A stretch of DNA of 64,000 bases from Mantis religiosa (GCA_030765055.1 JAUKNK010000331.1:310001-374000); one strand, 5' to 3'; shown: positions 42,229 through 54,039, numbered from the stretch's first letter. Translations and numbers: made by a program. The notes: generated from the letters alone by a model not told the origin.

Positions 42229-43428
42229 ATGGCAATGGAATCGGCATTGGAAATGCTTTTGCAGAAGATGAACGAATTAACAGCGAAGTCGGAAGCGGCA
42301 AATAACAACTTGGCCGCGAAGATGAACGAGTTAACAACAAAAACAGAAGCGGCAAATAACAACCTGGCCGCAGAGTTGAAAGAAATAAAGACCGAATTGA
42401 CCACAGAAATGAAGGCAGTGAACGACAGTCTGGCCACGGAAATGAAGGAGGCGAACGAGGTCCTCGCCGCAAAATTTGAGGAACAGTTGGCCGGCGTGAG
42501 GGATGACGTGACGGAGCTGGGCAAGCGGATGGGCCAAGTGGACGAGCGCGTCGAGGACCTGGCTAACCGCTTCAATGACCTAGAGGAAAAGGCCGACAAT
42601 AACGCCAAGTCCCTGAACGCCATGGTTGAAGACGTCGAAGACCTCGCGAACCGCGTAAACAACCTGGAGGGAAAGGCCCACAGCAGCGTCAAGTCCCTGA
42701 ACGCCATAGTGGAGGACGTCGTCGGCAGGGGACTGAAGGATTTGAAGGCTGACGCACCGGGACGCGACACAACATCGGTGCGCGTCAAACCTCCGAAATA
42801 TGACGGCGCGTCAACATTCGAGGTCTTCCGCCGCCAGTTCGACACAGTGGCCAAGCACAACAGATGGTCACCGGAGGAGGAGGCCACACAGTTAATAGCC
42901 AGCATCCAGGGACGGGCCGCGGAAATCCTAAACGCCGTGCAGACGACGGCGGCGCCCAAGGACATCTGGGAGGCCCTGGAGAATCGCTTCGGGAACCACC
43001 GCTTAGCCGCAGCATACCGCAGCCAGCTAAAGGCAAGGTCGCAGCAGCCGGGGGAGACGCTGCAGGAGTTCGCCATAGCGATCGAGCAGCTGGCTAGCAA
43101 GGCCTTGGTTGACCTGCCACTGGAGTTCGTATCCCGGGAAGCCGCCTACAACTTTGTCGACCGGGTACGGGACACGGAGATTCGTCAGCGCCTAATGCTC
43201 GGCGATTATAAAACCATCCACGAGGCGCTGACAGCGGCATTAAGGATGGAGGCGGCCAAGATAGCATCTATCCCGACGTCGAGAACGAGGAGTGTCCGCT
43301 ACGCCAGAGACAGAAGACCAGCTGAGGGACGCCGGCGAACACCTAGTGGCCTGTGTTGGGGGTGTGGACAGCCCGGACACCTGCGGAGAGACTGCCCACA
43401 CCAGGAAGAGCAGCCGGAAAACGAGTAA
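42229..43428 (+). CDS. gag: Gag-like polyprotein of element 1 (B)
   Basis: An intact 399-codon frame with the same layout as the copy A gag: repeat-rich coiled coil, capsid-like region, and a CX2CX4HX4C knuckle at residues 376-389. It differs from copy A at about three residues (Ala to Val before RVKPP, Val to Ala, Lys to Arg), so both copies could in principle still make Gag. Confidence 0.88.
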   Translation: MAMESALEMLLQKMNELTAKSEAANNNLAAKMNELTTKTEAANNNLAAELKEIKTELTTEMKAVNDSLATEMKEANEVLAAKFEEQLAGVRDDVTELGKRMGQVDERVEDLANRFNDLEEKADNNAKSLNAMVEDVEDLANRVNNLEGKAHSSVKSLNAIVEDVVGRGLKDLKADAPGRDTTSVRVKPPKYDGASTFEVFRRQFDTVAKHNRWSPEEEATQLIASIQGRAAEILNAVQTTAAPKDIWEALENRFGNHRLAAAYRSQLKARSQQPGETLQEFAIAIEQLASKALVDLPLEFVSREAAYNFVDRVRDTEIRQRLMLGDYKTIHEALTAALRMEAAKIASIPTSRTRSVRYARDRRPAEGRRRTPSGLCWGCGQPGHLRRDCPHQEEQPENE

Positions 43429-44630
43429 GGGCCGTCGTGGAGAGGGGCACGTCGGCGCCATTACCTCCATCCCCTCGAGTGACAATCCGCGCCGTCAGCC
43501 GGCGGATGGATGACAACCTCATCGCGGACGGCTGGGTAAGAGGAAAGCCGTGCCCCGTGCTGGTGGACACCAGGGCGGCCGTGACCATCATCAGACCTGA
43601 CGTGGCGAAGGGTTTGCCGACAAGGAAGCCGAGCCGACCATACGAGCTTGTGACAGCATCGGGCGACACCATGCCTGTGGAGAAGGAGGCCCTACTGGAG
43701 CTGAACTTGGGACGGAGTGCCGTGCGTCTGTGGGTGTTCGTCGCGAAGGTGGCTGAGGAGGTGATTCTGGGACTGGATGCCCTCAGGAGCCACGAGGCGA
43801 CGGTCGACGTCGGCAGGAAGGTCCTGAGGCTCAACGGAGAAGAGGTTATACTCCGTCAACCAGAAGAGCGCCTTGGAATTGGCAGGGTCGTCTTGAGCGA
43901 AGAGGTGGTTGTCCCCGCGAGGAGCGAAGTGATAGTGACGGCGCGACCGGAAGGCCAGACAGCAGGTGTGGTCCAGAGGCAGCAGGAGTACGACTTCACC
44001 TCGGAACATCGCAGAGGGAAGAGTCACGGTAACGCGGACGCTATGTCCCGAAGACCCTGTCCAGAAGAGTGCTGCCAATGCACAAGAGTGGAGGGGAAGG
44101 AGCGTGCCGCAGCAGTTCGAGTAGTCACGGCAGTGCCTGCAGATGGCTGGGATAGCGCAGGCCTGAGGAGGGAGCAGCTGGCGGACGCAGACTTGGGGCC
44201 ACTCTTGAGGGATGTGGAGAACTTGGTGGACCACCTCCACGACATGCACGATATGGCTCGCCAGAACATTCAGAAGGCGAGCGACCGCATGAAAACCCGA
44301 TACGACAGGCAAGCCAACAGCCAAGGGTTCCAGCAAGGTGACCTGGTCTGGTTGTACCGCCCGACCCGGACCAAGGGACGCTGCCCGAAGCTTCAGCAGC
44401 CATGGCAAGGACCGTACCGTGTGGTGAGGAGGATTAACGACGTGGTCTACCGCATCCAGAAGTTGCCCCGAGGGAAAGATGTTGGTGGTACACCTGGATC
44501 GCCTGGCCCGCTACGAAGGCGCTGTTCGGGACGACCAGCCTTGAGGAGGGAGCAGTGTCACCCTGGTGGTAGGCTCGCAAAGCCGATGAAAAGTGATGGC
44601 CGATCGTTACCGGTAGCGACGGACAGTTGA
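43353..44630 (+). CDS. pol: Deleted Pol of element 1 (B), protease active site mutated
   Basis: The layout matches copy A, but the active-site codons 43,566-43,574 now read Asp-Thr-Arg where copy A has Asp-Thr-Gly, followed by Ala-Ala-Val. The glycine of the DTG triplet is essentially invariant in retropepsins, so this protease is expected to be inactive. Copy B retains three bases near 44,480 that copy A lost. Both share the frame error before the Pol C-terminus. Confidence 0.8.
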   Translation: MLGVWTARTPAERLPTPGRAAGKRVRAVVERGTSAPLPPSPRVTIRAVSRRMDDNLIADGWVRGKPCPVLVDTRAAVTIIRPDVAKGLPTRKPSRPYELVTASGDTMPVEKEALLELNLGRSAVRLWVFVAKVAEEVILGLDALRSHEATVDVGRKVLRLNGEEVILRQPEERLGIGRVVLSEEVVVPARSEVIVTARPEGQTAGVVQRQQEYDFTSEHRRGKSHGNADAMSRRPCPEECCQCTRVEGKERAAAVRVVTAVPADGWDSAGLRREQLADADLGPLLRDVENLVDHLHDMHDMARQNIQKASDRMKTRYDRQANSQGFQQGDLVWLYRPTRTKGRCPKLQQPWQGPYRVVRRINDVVYRIQKLPRGKDVGGTPGSPGPLRRRCSGRPALRREQCHPGGRLAKPMKSDGRSLPVATDS

Positions 44631-46703
44631 AGGTAGAGTTGGAAAAATAAAAGTTTTAGGTTAGCTAGCAAATTGTGATGTGACGAATGTATTTGCTAGG
44701 GAAATAAAGTGCAATTTTTGTATTTGAAGCCTCGACTTTTGATTTTCACGAACCCACAAAGTCACAATATTTTTAATTACTTATCAGAAGAATCAGATAT
44801 ATATTTTTAAATATTATATGCATGAAGTTTTTAATAAAACAAAATGAATATCATTTTTAAGTATTACTGAGTGCTTTTAGAGGTCTAAAAGCTTCTTGAA
44901 ATGCGTAAAAATGTGTTTTAAGAACTGGATTACGAGACTTTTTGAGCGTTCTGTAGCAATTTTTCGGGACAGTTACTATGAAAAACGGGACAATGTCGCT
45001 TATTGGAACGTTTGGTCAAACTGTTCTACAAATTATGTTACAAATGATAAACTGTTACTTCGAAATGGTTTCAAATTAGGCAATAAGACATTACTTACGT
45101 ATAACATGCTGTAACAGTATTTACATATGTATTCATGGTAACAAACTAAACAGCAACGCTAAATAATGAAGGAAAAGAATTGTAAAAATTTGAATACTTA
45201 CAATATCCAAACATGCAGTCTTCTGAAGATGGCCACAAAACAATGTTGACATGTGTGTCATCCTACGGAACATAAAATAGCAGGTTTGTTTTGTGCATCA
45301 GTATTTTTTTATATACAGTTCATTAATCTCGTAATGCTTAGATGCTGCTTAACCTCTAAATAGGTCACTTAATTTTGGATCCATTATAAAATATAGTACA
45401 AAAACTTTGGAGGTTATTTAAAATGATCTATTATCTTAAACCAACCATAATATACTGTTATAAACATTACAGAAACAAACATTACTTATCGTGAATGATC
45501 AGTCTTACCTCATAGTGGCAGTGCCATGGGACCTGATCAGTAATGAGTTCATTCCATTGTGAATATTAGATTGATCTCTCCATTCCAGCCTAAATTAAAT
45601 TTCAGCTACTCCAAAATTGTTAATTGGAATATTCAAAATTAAACATACCTTCTTCCTAGTTTATTAACTAACCCACCAGCGGTGCTCGCTGTCCGTAGCA
45701 CCCGGTTCATCATTCCCTGAGGAGCAAAAGCTACCTCCCTACACTAACCCCACTTAAAACACACACGTCATCCTGCAAAATCCACATCCCGTCACTACGT
45801 GGTTAAGCTCTTCCCAGAGCAGGTACACGATTTGACCACCCTTCGGGCTGTTCCAAACAGCCTGCCAGATTTATGCTACTGCTGCAGTCTTACCTCATAG
45901 TGGCAGTGCCATGGGACCTGATCAGTAATGAGTTCATTCCATTGTGAATATTAGATAGATAGATTTATTCACCCTAGGAATATACAATATTCATGGCTTC
46001 GTCAAATTTGTACCCATAAGAACAATACATTTCTTATGAGTAATACAATTATGAATAATACAATAGTAATTAAATAATTCAATAGTAGTTAAATAATACA
46101 ATAGCGATTAAAGTAATGCAGTAGTAATTAACAGAATAATAATACAAATAGTAATTAAGAATAAGGCACCTTAGGTCACATAACAGTTTAATGTATTACA
46201 TTTTTAAGAACTAGGCTGTAAGAGACATAATTTTTACCCAAAAAAAAACAATATTTACTTTATTATTTAATTTTACTTCTTAGAAACTCATCTGTTGTCT
46301 GTGACATTACTTTTAGTGGGATATTTTTTACAGCTTTTCTGAATATTACAAGTATCACCTCCGAAGTTGCACAGGTATTTATTCACAAACATCATTTTGG
46401 GAAGCATTGATATGTTGATCATGTTTTAAGTATTCTTCCACTGAATAATAGCAACCTTCTCTTAAAAATGATTTTGCAATCAGTTTAAACCTTTTTTTCC
46501 GATGTTATACTTTTAATGCCATGGGGTAGTTTGTTATATAATAATACTGCTTTAATTTACTATAAATAATATAGGTATTCTAACGTATAATTTTTGAAAA
46601 TGTTTTAAACACAACTAAAACTTCCGAGGGAATACACATTGCCGTTTGAGATGAACATGATTGGAAAATATAACTGTAATATAGTAACTTACAGATTATT
46701 CCA

Positions 46704-46799
46704 TACATCCCGTTTAGCTTAGTTTAGCTTTGTTGAGAGAGTGGCCTGGTGCCGGAACAGTGGGGCCCGGCTTACGGGCTAAACGTTTACATACATATA

Positions 46800-46860
<61 letters not shown>

Positions 46861-46953
46861 CTGCGTGCGTGCGTGCGTGTTCCTTTGGTTTGCGCGAAAC
46901 CCATCCGGCGGCTGGGAACAGCTTCGCATTGTCTTTTTCTTTACATCCCGTTT
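46704..46953. mobile_element. Short retroposon-like insertion (B)
   Basis: TACATCCCGTTT flanks at 46,704-46,715 and 46,942-46,953 as in copy A. The internal GT tract is about 57 bases here. Confidence 0.6.
46804..46860. repeat. GT microsatellite, expanded in copy B
   Basis: About 28 GT units are present against about 11 at 5,151-5,174 in copy A. The following bases in B are (GCGT)-like repeats where A has unique sequence. Confidence 0.95.
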
Positions 46954-47495
46954 TTAATTTCTTCACGTATATAATGGAGAAGGTATAGCATTCCACTCAT
47001 AAATTCAATATCAAAATGTTACCGAAAACACTGGTTTTGGGGTATAAAGAATTATAAAAACATTTTGAAACCCGTCTTTCACCATTTTCTTTTTTAATTT
47101 TTTTGTCAATAGGTGTATGTCTTTCCACCATAAATAACTTTAAATTATTTCTTATCTTTACTAACATTTAACTCACCTTGCTTGCAAAAAATACTAAAGT
47201 CTTAATATTCTTATGACAGCTTATTCACATTTCTATGTATTTCTGTACTGACTAGTGATCAGTGTTAATTACAACGTACTAAATGTATCTAGAGTTTGTT
47301 GTTCTGATGCTCCTGGAATACGTAATAATATACAGCATAAAGTGACTGTACAACAAAAGCACAATTAAGTAGTTTGTAACTAAAATATATACATTAAATT
47401 AGTTTAAATTTCACACTAATACACTAATGCTGAAAATTTTCACTTTATGTTTTAGCGAGTGCAGTTAATTTGAATCTTCAGAAGTATGACCAATA

Positions 47496-47824
47496 GGGGC
47501 TCTCGCATCCGAGATACACCATTTGTGGCGACTTAGTATCGTAAGTACTCGTAAATATACGAGTCAAATGGAGAATTTAATGTCATGACGGTAAGCTGGC
47601 CATAGTAGCTCAATGGGTTAGAGCGACTGGACGGAAACCAGGCGATCCATGGTTCAAATCCCGGCCATGGCATTGACTTTTTCATGCATATATATGCCAA
47701 TGTGAAGAAATGATTAATTTCCATCAATTAACTAAAATAATAACGAGTTAAATGATGAAGCCTGGGACTCAAGTACTTACGATAGTAAGTCGCCACAAAC
47801 GGTGTATCTCGAATGCGAGAGCCC
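47496..47824. mobile_element. MITE-like element with tRNA-like core (B)
   Basis: The counterpart of 5,805-6,134. The inverted repeats are longer here (~58 bases) because bases after GACTTAGTATCGTAAGTACTCG are better preserved. TA flanks both ends. The tRNA-like unit spans about 47,600-47,672. Confidence 0.6.
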
Positions 47825-47849
47825 CTAGTGGGTTACCGGGGAAATATAT

Positions 47850-47945
47850 GAGTCAAGTGGAGAATTTAATGTCAGGACGACACGTTGACCATGGTAGCTC
47901 AATGGGTTAGAGCGACTGAAAGGACACCAGGATATTTCCAGGAAA
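47850..47945 (+). repeat. Truncated tRNA-like SINE/MITE fragment (B)
   Basis: It begins ATATGAGTCAAGTGGAGAATTTAATG and contains the A-box half, then stops at ACCAGGATATTTCC as in copy A. Confidence 0.55.
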
Positions 47946-48054
47946 CTTGTATATGTGTAATATTTGTTGCTTCACTGTAGCTAGCTTCATTTTCTACGTA
48001 ATCTATTTGAAGTTTACAAGATTCACCTCGCTTCAGTTTTTTTCATTTATGTAT

Positions 48055-48990
48055 GCTGTTCGTGTTATACCGCAAGTAAATTCTGTTTTCTAATGACATT
48101 TTAATTAGTATTGGGACCTTACCTCGGGGAAGCACCAAATGTTCTTTCTGCGTCTTCCCATCGGGTGATTCCCATACCCGGAACAGCACGCCCTCTCTGA
48201 TCTTCAACGAGTCCCATTGGACCCAGCACGACTTCTATGTGGTGCTCCATTGTGCGATGTGCTCACATGTCGGTCTTATCCCTTCCTCCACTTCTCTCAA
48301 GAGTGGCTCCATTTTTTTTTCGAGTGGAGGAAAAATGTCTTTACGCACTAAATCTGGGATTGGAGTTTGGGACTCCTCTGGGGGATTCGAACCACCAGCC
48401 CTACCCACTAAAAACCTCCACCGGTGAGTATTCGGGAGAGGATGTGCAGCAGTACCGCAATTGCACCTGCGGATTCATGGTGAGGATCCAATGGTCAGGC
48501 GGTGGCCTGGACTAGGAGAGAAGGCGCCAGGGCATGAGCATGACCGAGGCCCTGCTCGTGCCCTTGGAATTTAAGGTGTGGTAGTGTCTGGAAATTCGCT
48601 GTCTCCAGCTGGAGACTTGGTCCTAAGAAAGATTATGTGCTATCGCAGTCCGGAGAGAGAGGACGAAGTCATTAGTGCTTGGACTATGTTACTCAGGGCC
48701 GTACGTGCGAGCCCTACGTCATATTTAGTAATTAGTGTATTGAAGTAAGTGTAATTAATGTCTACGCTTGCATTGCAGGCTGTGAGTCCTATTAATACTT
48801 AGGATTGTAGGTCAATCCCTGTCCTACATTCTATAATTAGTGTATTTATTAGGTATTTAAGTGTGAGCTCATTTGCCGTGTAACATTGGCTTGTCTAAAT
48901 TGTACGTTTGGGGGCGCCCTACCCCAGGACCGCCCCGCTAGATAGCAGGGACTTCAAGGGCCACTCGTCAGATGAATAGAGACCCATAGC
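48055..48990 (-). other. LINE 3' UTR and unassigned repeat sequence (B block)
   Basis: The stretch after the ORF2 stop at 49,003 on the minus strand is likely the 3' UTR of the LINE. The outer part (48,055-48,560) includes GGTTCGAATCCCCC on the minus strand and may be a separate repeat. No clear tail marks the end at the block edge, 48,055. Confidence 0.4.
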
Positions 48991-49002
48991 CATGGCTGGA
49001 TT

Positions 49003-51640
49003 TTAAGGTTGTACTAAGGTGTTTAGGAAGTCTTGTATATCAATTTCTGGTTCCCCCAGGCCAAGTGTTCTGTCAAAAAGTGACAGTGGTCTTCTATGTG
49101 TGTCATGTTGCGTGTTGTATGTGCCAAGATCTCGTATAAGTGGGTTTGGGTTTTTATCTTTTTTGTCGTAAAGGTTGAAGCTTAGTGATTTCATAAATTG
49201 TTCGATGGTGTGTATTTTTAATTCTTCGTGTAGCTGAAACGCCGGAGCAACCGGGGGCAGCTTCGCGATTATTCTTAGAATTCTGTTTCGTAGCGTCTGA
49301 AGTCGGTTTATGTGTGTTTTGGCAGCGCATCCCCAGAGGGGGCTTTGTATGTAATAATTGGTCGAAATAAAGTTTTATAGAGTGTAAGACCCATGTTAAG
49401 TTTCAATTGACTATTTAAGTTAATCGTGGGGAAGAGTCTATCCAGTTGTCCGTTTGCCTTTACTCTGACATTATTGTGTTTTTTACATGTCAGGCGTTGG
49501 TCCATTGTGACACCTCAGTAGGTAACTTTGTCTGTCCATTGGATTCTTTCGCCACAGTATGTCAGGGGTGGTTGCGCATGTCTAGGGTATCTATGCTGTA
49601 ATCTCTTCGTGAAGATTATGGATTGACATTTATTGGAGTTTATCTTGATACGCCAGTTTTTGAACCAGGGTTCTAGGTCGTAAAGAGCGTCCTGCATTCT
49701 TAAATGTATAATTCGAGGTTGTGTGGACTGAGTCACTAGCGCTGTGTCATCCGCGTAAATGTATTTTTCCGTACGTGTGAGTTCTGGCATGTCATTAACG
49801 TATATATTGAATAATGCAGGTCCGAGTAAACTCCCTCGGGGACTCCAGCCCTAATGGGCCTGCGGGAGGAGGATGATTCCTCCACTGTTACTCGGAGTTC
49901 CCAAGCGCTCAGATACTCCCCAATTAGGGTAATCGCGGTGTCAGTGAAGTTGTACGATATTAGTTTATGGACGAGTCCTGCGTGCCAGACTTTATCGAAG
50001 GCGCGTTCAATATCCAAAAATAGGACACCTGTCGATCTGTTAGTGTCGTATCCTTTAGAGATTTGCTCTGTTAGGCGTAAGAGCTGCTGAGTTGTCGAGT
50101 GATGAGCTCTAAAACCAAATTGTTCAGATATTAGTAAGTTATTCATGATTATGTGTGTATTCAACCTTTTTAGAATGATTTTTTCTAGAACCTTACCAAG
50201 TGTGTTTAGTAGGCTAATGGGCCTGTAGTTGATAGACGAAGCGAGGTTTTTGTTCGGCTTTGGAATCATTACTATGTTTGCTAGTTTCCATTGAGGCGGA
50301 AATCTGCCCTTTTCTAACGTGTAGCTGTATATACTCGAGAGGAGTTTCAGGGCTCCGCGTGGAAGATTTTTGAGAACTAAGTTAGGTATTTTATCTGTCC
50401 CCGGGGCCCTTTTGTTTCGCAGGTGCTTAATAATCCATCCGATTTCACCTGGATTCGATTTTCGCATTTTATTGTGTGTGGTGTAAATTGCATTGTTAAT
50501 TTCGTCTTCAATTGATTGGATAATTATTTGGTTTTCTTGTCCCTCCACGGGGTTTGGCGTGAAGATGCTTTCTAATGTTTGCAAAGGCATCTGCTTTTGC
50601 CTGGGGTGTTTCAGCGATCGCATTGTTGTGTATGAGTGGAGGTATGTTAGTTTTTGTTCTAGTCAGACATTTAGCTATCCGCCAAACCGAGTTTGAGTTG
50701 GGGTTTAACCTATCAAGGTTTTGGTTCCATTCGTTTCTTATAAATTCTCTAGTTGTTGCGGTTATTTCTGCCCTGGCTTGTAAATAGTCCTGCTGGTGAA
50801 TAGCGTTTCGAGTTCTTTGCCATTTCCGTCTTAGGCGGTTTCGGCGTTGGTGTAATATTTTAATGTCGATAGGATATTGGGAGTTTTCCGTTCGTTTATA
50901 TCTAAGTGGAACGCACATAGTGGTCGCTACTTTGATCGTTAGTTATAATTTATGTATTGCTTCATCCTGTTTTTCGTTTGTATTTATATCTATTTCCGGA
51001 ATTTATTTTTCTACTACAGTTTGGAATTCTTCCCAGTTCACTAAGTTATAGTTCAGGGCAGGGGCTTCTTGTTTGAATCTTAGTGGGAGTGAGACTTTTA
51101 GGAGCACCGGTAGGTGGTCTGAGGTGAGGTCATAGATTACCCTGCTTTCAACGTTGTATGGGACATTTTTGAGAATAGCTAAGTCTAGTATGTCTGGAGC
51201 GTGATTATTAATGTGTGGAATGTGAGTGGGCTCTTCTGGCCCCGCAATAAGGTAATTAGTGGTGTTTATGAAGTTAAGAAGTATGGTTCCTTGTGGGTTG
51301 GGGTTTGTGCTGTGCCAGGTATTATGGTTACAGTTATAATCCCCTGCCGCAATTACTTTTGGACCTGATTGCATGATTTCTTGGACATCATCGGTATCGA
51401 TGTCTCCAGGTGGATTGTAAATCACTATTAGGATAATTTCTGAATTGAAAGTGTTTACTTTAACCGCAGTTGCTTCTAATCGATTTGTGGAATGTACACT
51501 TGGTGGTGACTTAAACTTGTTTGGATAACTACGGCTGTTCCTCCACCCCTCCTGTTTCTGTCTGATCTATATATCGCGTAGTTTGGTATCGAAAATCTAT
51601 CTATGCTGCCTAGATGGCTCTCATTAAGTAACGCAAGTCG
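49003..51640 (-). pseudogene. ORF2 of Jockey/I-type LINE: endonuclease and RT (B block)
   Basis: Minus strand, in order: endonuclease start fragments (LALLNESHLG near 51,630, RRGGGTAVV near 51,540), VIYNPPGD and VIAAGDYNCNHNTWHS (near 51,350), LTSDHLPVLL (near 51,115), the linker (50,508-50,918), and RT with RNKRAPGTDKIPN, YRPISLLNTLGKVLEKII, FGFRAHHSTTQQL, LFLDIERAFDKVWH (motif A Asp) and the catalytic IYADDTALV near 49,750. The C-terminus ends NTLVQP at 49,003. Frameshifts lie near 50,580 and 49,838 and an in-frame TGA near 49,512. It is cut at the 5' side near 51,640, where the gypsy fragment begins. Confidence 0.85.
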
Positions 51641-51779
51641 GCGTCCGGCTGCTGCTCCCTCCTCAGGCCTGCGCTATCCTAGCCTCCTGCAGGCACCGCC
51701 GTCACTACTCGGACTGCTGCGACACGCCCCTTCTCTTCCACTCTTGTGCTGTGGCCGCACTCCTCTGGACAGGCTCTCT

Positions 51780-52233
51780 GGGACATAGCGTCTGCATTGC
51801 CGTGGCTCTTCCCTCTACGATGTTCAGAGGTGAAGTCGTACTCTTGCAGCCTCTGAACCCAACGTGCTGTCTGGCCTTCCAGGTTTCTAAGGCTCAGTAG
51901 CCAGGTTAGGGCGGAATCGTCTGGCCTCAGGTGGAATGGCTGACCATACAGGTACTTATGGAAGTGCTACAATGTCTTTACTACCGCCAGTAACTCTCGT
52001 CGGGTGACACAGTTGTTCTTCTCTTCCTTGAATAGCGTCTTGCGGTAGTAAGCTATCACCTGCTCATGGCCGTCCTGGATTTGCGATAGGACGCCACCAA
52101 TGCAATGGTCGCTGGCGTCAGTGTCCACAATGAAAGCGCCGCCTGGTTGTGGAAATCCCAGAATAGGAACACTGCACAGTGCCTTCCTCTTCTTCAGGAG
52201 CGGGAAAGCGCCTTCGGCGTCCTCCGCCCACAC
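51780..52233 (-). pseudogene. pol: RNase H segment of reversed gypsy fragment
   Basis: The frame reads FPLLKKRKALCSVPILGFP, then FIVDTDASDHCIGGVLSQ (catalytic-Asp region of RNase H), CVTRRELLAVV and, across a stop, LEGQTARWVQRLQEYDF. The microhomology GGAAGGCCAG lies at 51,871-51,880 (reverse complement). Confidence 0.78.
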
Positions 52234-53187
52234 ATAAGGTCAGTGTTCCTCTATCAGGTGGACTGAGGGGCTGCGCGATGTTGGAGAACCACTTTATGAA
52301 GCGACGATAACTGCACAGCCCCAGAAAACTGCGCAACTCTCGCTTATCATTTGGCCGAGGCCAATCTCTCACGGCCTGTGTCTTCGCAGGGTCTGTGGCC
52401 CCTCCGGTTGGTGAGATTATGTGTCCCAAGCAGTTGACTTCCTTGCGGAAGAGCTGGCACTTCTTCGCGTTCAGCTTCAAGTTGGTCGGCCACACCGTGG
52501 CTCAGTGGTTAGACCGCTTGGCTCTCACCTAGGCGGCCCAGGTTCGTTACTAGGCGACCGCAAAGTGAGATTTGTGGTGGACAACACGGCGCTGGGGTTT
52601 TTCTTCGGGATCACCGGTTTCCCCCGCAATCTCATTCCAAAGGTGCTCCATCTTCACCTCATGTTTCATCAGTGTCATCACCTGCGGTGCCGTATGTAGT
52701 AAAAGCGGGCGTTAAACACTACATATTTTTTCAAGTTGGTCACCTGCAGTCTCTGTAGCACCTTGTTCAGATTCTCAAGATAGTCTTCGAAAGTATTGCC
52801 GACGATGATGATAATGACGTCCAGGTAAAGCAGGCAGGCGTCATAAGTCAGTCCTCTAATCACTGACTCCATTAGGCGTTGGAAGGTAGCTGGTGCTTGC
52901 AGAGGCCAAAGGGCATAACTTTGAACTGCCAGAATTCTTGGCCTGTCGAGAATGCGGTCTGCTCCTTGTCTCTCGGGTCTAGAGCTACCTGCCAGTAGCC
53001 CGACTTCAGGTCCAGGGTCGAAAACCACTGAGCACCAGCTAGCGTGTCCACGGGTGTCGTCAATCAGAGAAAAGGGGAAACAATCCTTCCGGGTGACAGC
53101 GTTCAGCTTCCTGTTGTGCACGCAGAAGCGTAGCTCACCGTTCTTCTTTGTCACCAAGACTACACCAAGGGCTGTCAGACTCTTCAA
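52118..53187 (-). pseudogene. pol: Reverse transcriptase of reversed gypsy fragment, catalytic motif lost
   Basis: The frame shows VLVTKKNGELRFCVHNRKLN, then an altered palm (a frame disruption around SLIDDTRGHASWCSVVFDPG), QAPATFQRLMESVIRGL and CLLYLDVIIIIVG. The family has YLDD at the last site; here the second Asp is gone and an extra Ile is present. It then continues LENLNKVLQRLQV. A SINE (52,488-52,729) splits it before LKLNAKKCQLFRKEVNCLGHIIS. The enzyme is dead. Confidence 0.82.
52488..52729 (+). mobile_element. tRNA-derived SINE inserted in gypsy RT
   Basis: It is bounded by TTCAAGTTGGTC at 52,476-52,487 and 52,730-52,741, a perfect 12-bp target duplication. The A-box is GTGGCTCAGTGGTTAGACCG and the B-box CCCAGGTTCGTTAC. 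The body GGTGGACAACACGGCGCTGGGG is shared with the SINE at 26,360-26,690. It inserted in the opposite orientation to the gypsy coding strand. Confidence 0.85.
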
Positions 53188-53733
53188 TCACTCCCCTGGA
53201 TCTTATGTCCTCCAGCATGTCTCATACCATCCCTTGTTTCGCTAGCGGAACGCGTCTAGGTGGTTCATGAATAGGCCGGGGGTCTCCGGAGTCGATGCGG
53301 TGAACAACTTTGTCCGTGCGACCGTAGTCACTGTTATCTTGGCTGAAGACTCGCTTGTATGTTCTCAGCAGTTGTCAAACTTTGTCCAGCTGTTCTGCTC
53401 AGGTTGTGGGCCGCCTTTACCAGTAGACCTCCAGGCGGGGCCCCAGATGTGCGTCGGTACCGGCACACCCGTCCCCAACTCCGTCCCAGCCTGAATGTCG
53501 TTATCGGTGTCCGTCAGGTTGCCCAGCCTCACTGGCACATCTTGGCACGGCAATAATGTTCTGGCTATACATAGCCCGTGTACAGGCGTCTTCTGGTCCA
53601 GCATCATATTCTAGGTTCGCTGGCCTTCCAATCGCGCCGTCACCACCACCTCGCTTCTCGTGGGGACAACCACGTCTTCCTTCTAGACGACCCTGCAGAT
53701 CCGTAGGTGCTCTTCGGGTTGCCGGAGTATCAC

Positions 53734-54039
53734 CTATTCTCCGTTAAGCCGCAGGACCTTTCTGCCGACGTCGACCGTCGTCTCGTGGCTCCTGAGGTCA
53801 TCCAGTCCCAGTATCACCTCCTCAGCCACCTTCGCGACGAACACCCACAGACGCGCGGCACTCCGTCCCAAGGTGAGCTTCGGCAGAGCTTCCTTCTCCA
53901 CAGGGAAGGTCTCGCTCGATGCCGCCATCAGCTGGTATTGTCGGCTTGGTTTCGTGGACGGCAAACCCTTGGCTATGTCAGGTCTGATGTCGGTCACAGA
54001 TGCCCCGGTGTCACGCGGCACAGCTTCCCTCTCAACCAA
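53734..54039 (-). pseudogene. pol: Protease segment of reversed gypsy fragment
   Basis: An open stretch with PRDTGASVTDIRPDIAKGL (active-site DTG near 54,008) and VILGLDDLRSHETTVDVG, ending at LNGE and a stop. The upstream gag boundary is missing. Confidence 0.72.

Larger units (their letters stand above)
41982..44766 (+). mobile_element. Gypsy-type LTR element 1, copy B
   Basis: This is the segmental-duplicate of 330-3,114. The LTRs are 41,982-42,192 and 44,556-44,766, and the target duplication ATAT is intact on both sides (41,978-41,981 and 44,767-44,770). Internal deletions are identical to copy A. Confidence 0.93.
44771..47495. other. Copy B equivalent of 3,119-5,804
   Basis: Non-coding. 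It repeats the ~70-bp direct-repeat pair (near 45,500 and 45,890) and the short retroposon-like insert (46,704-46,953). Confidence 0.7.

Noticed and set aside
46714..46988. ORFs through the GT microsatellite
   Set aside because: Repeats of CV/TH codons arise from the dinucleotide tract. They are not a gene.
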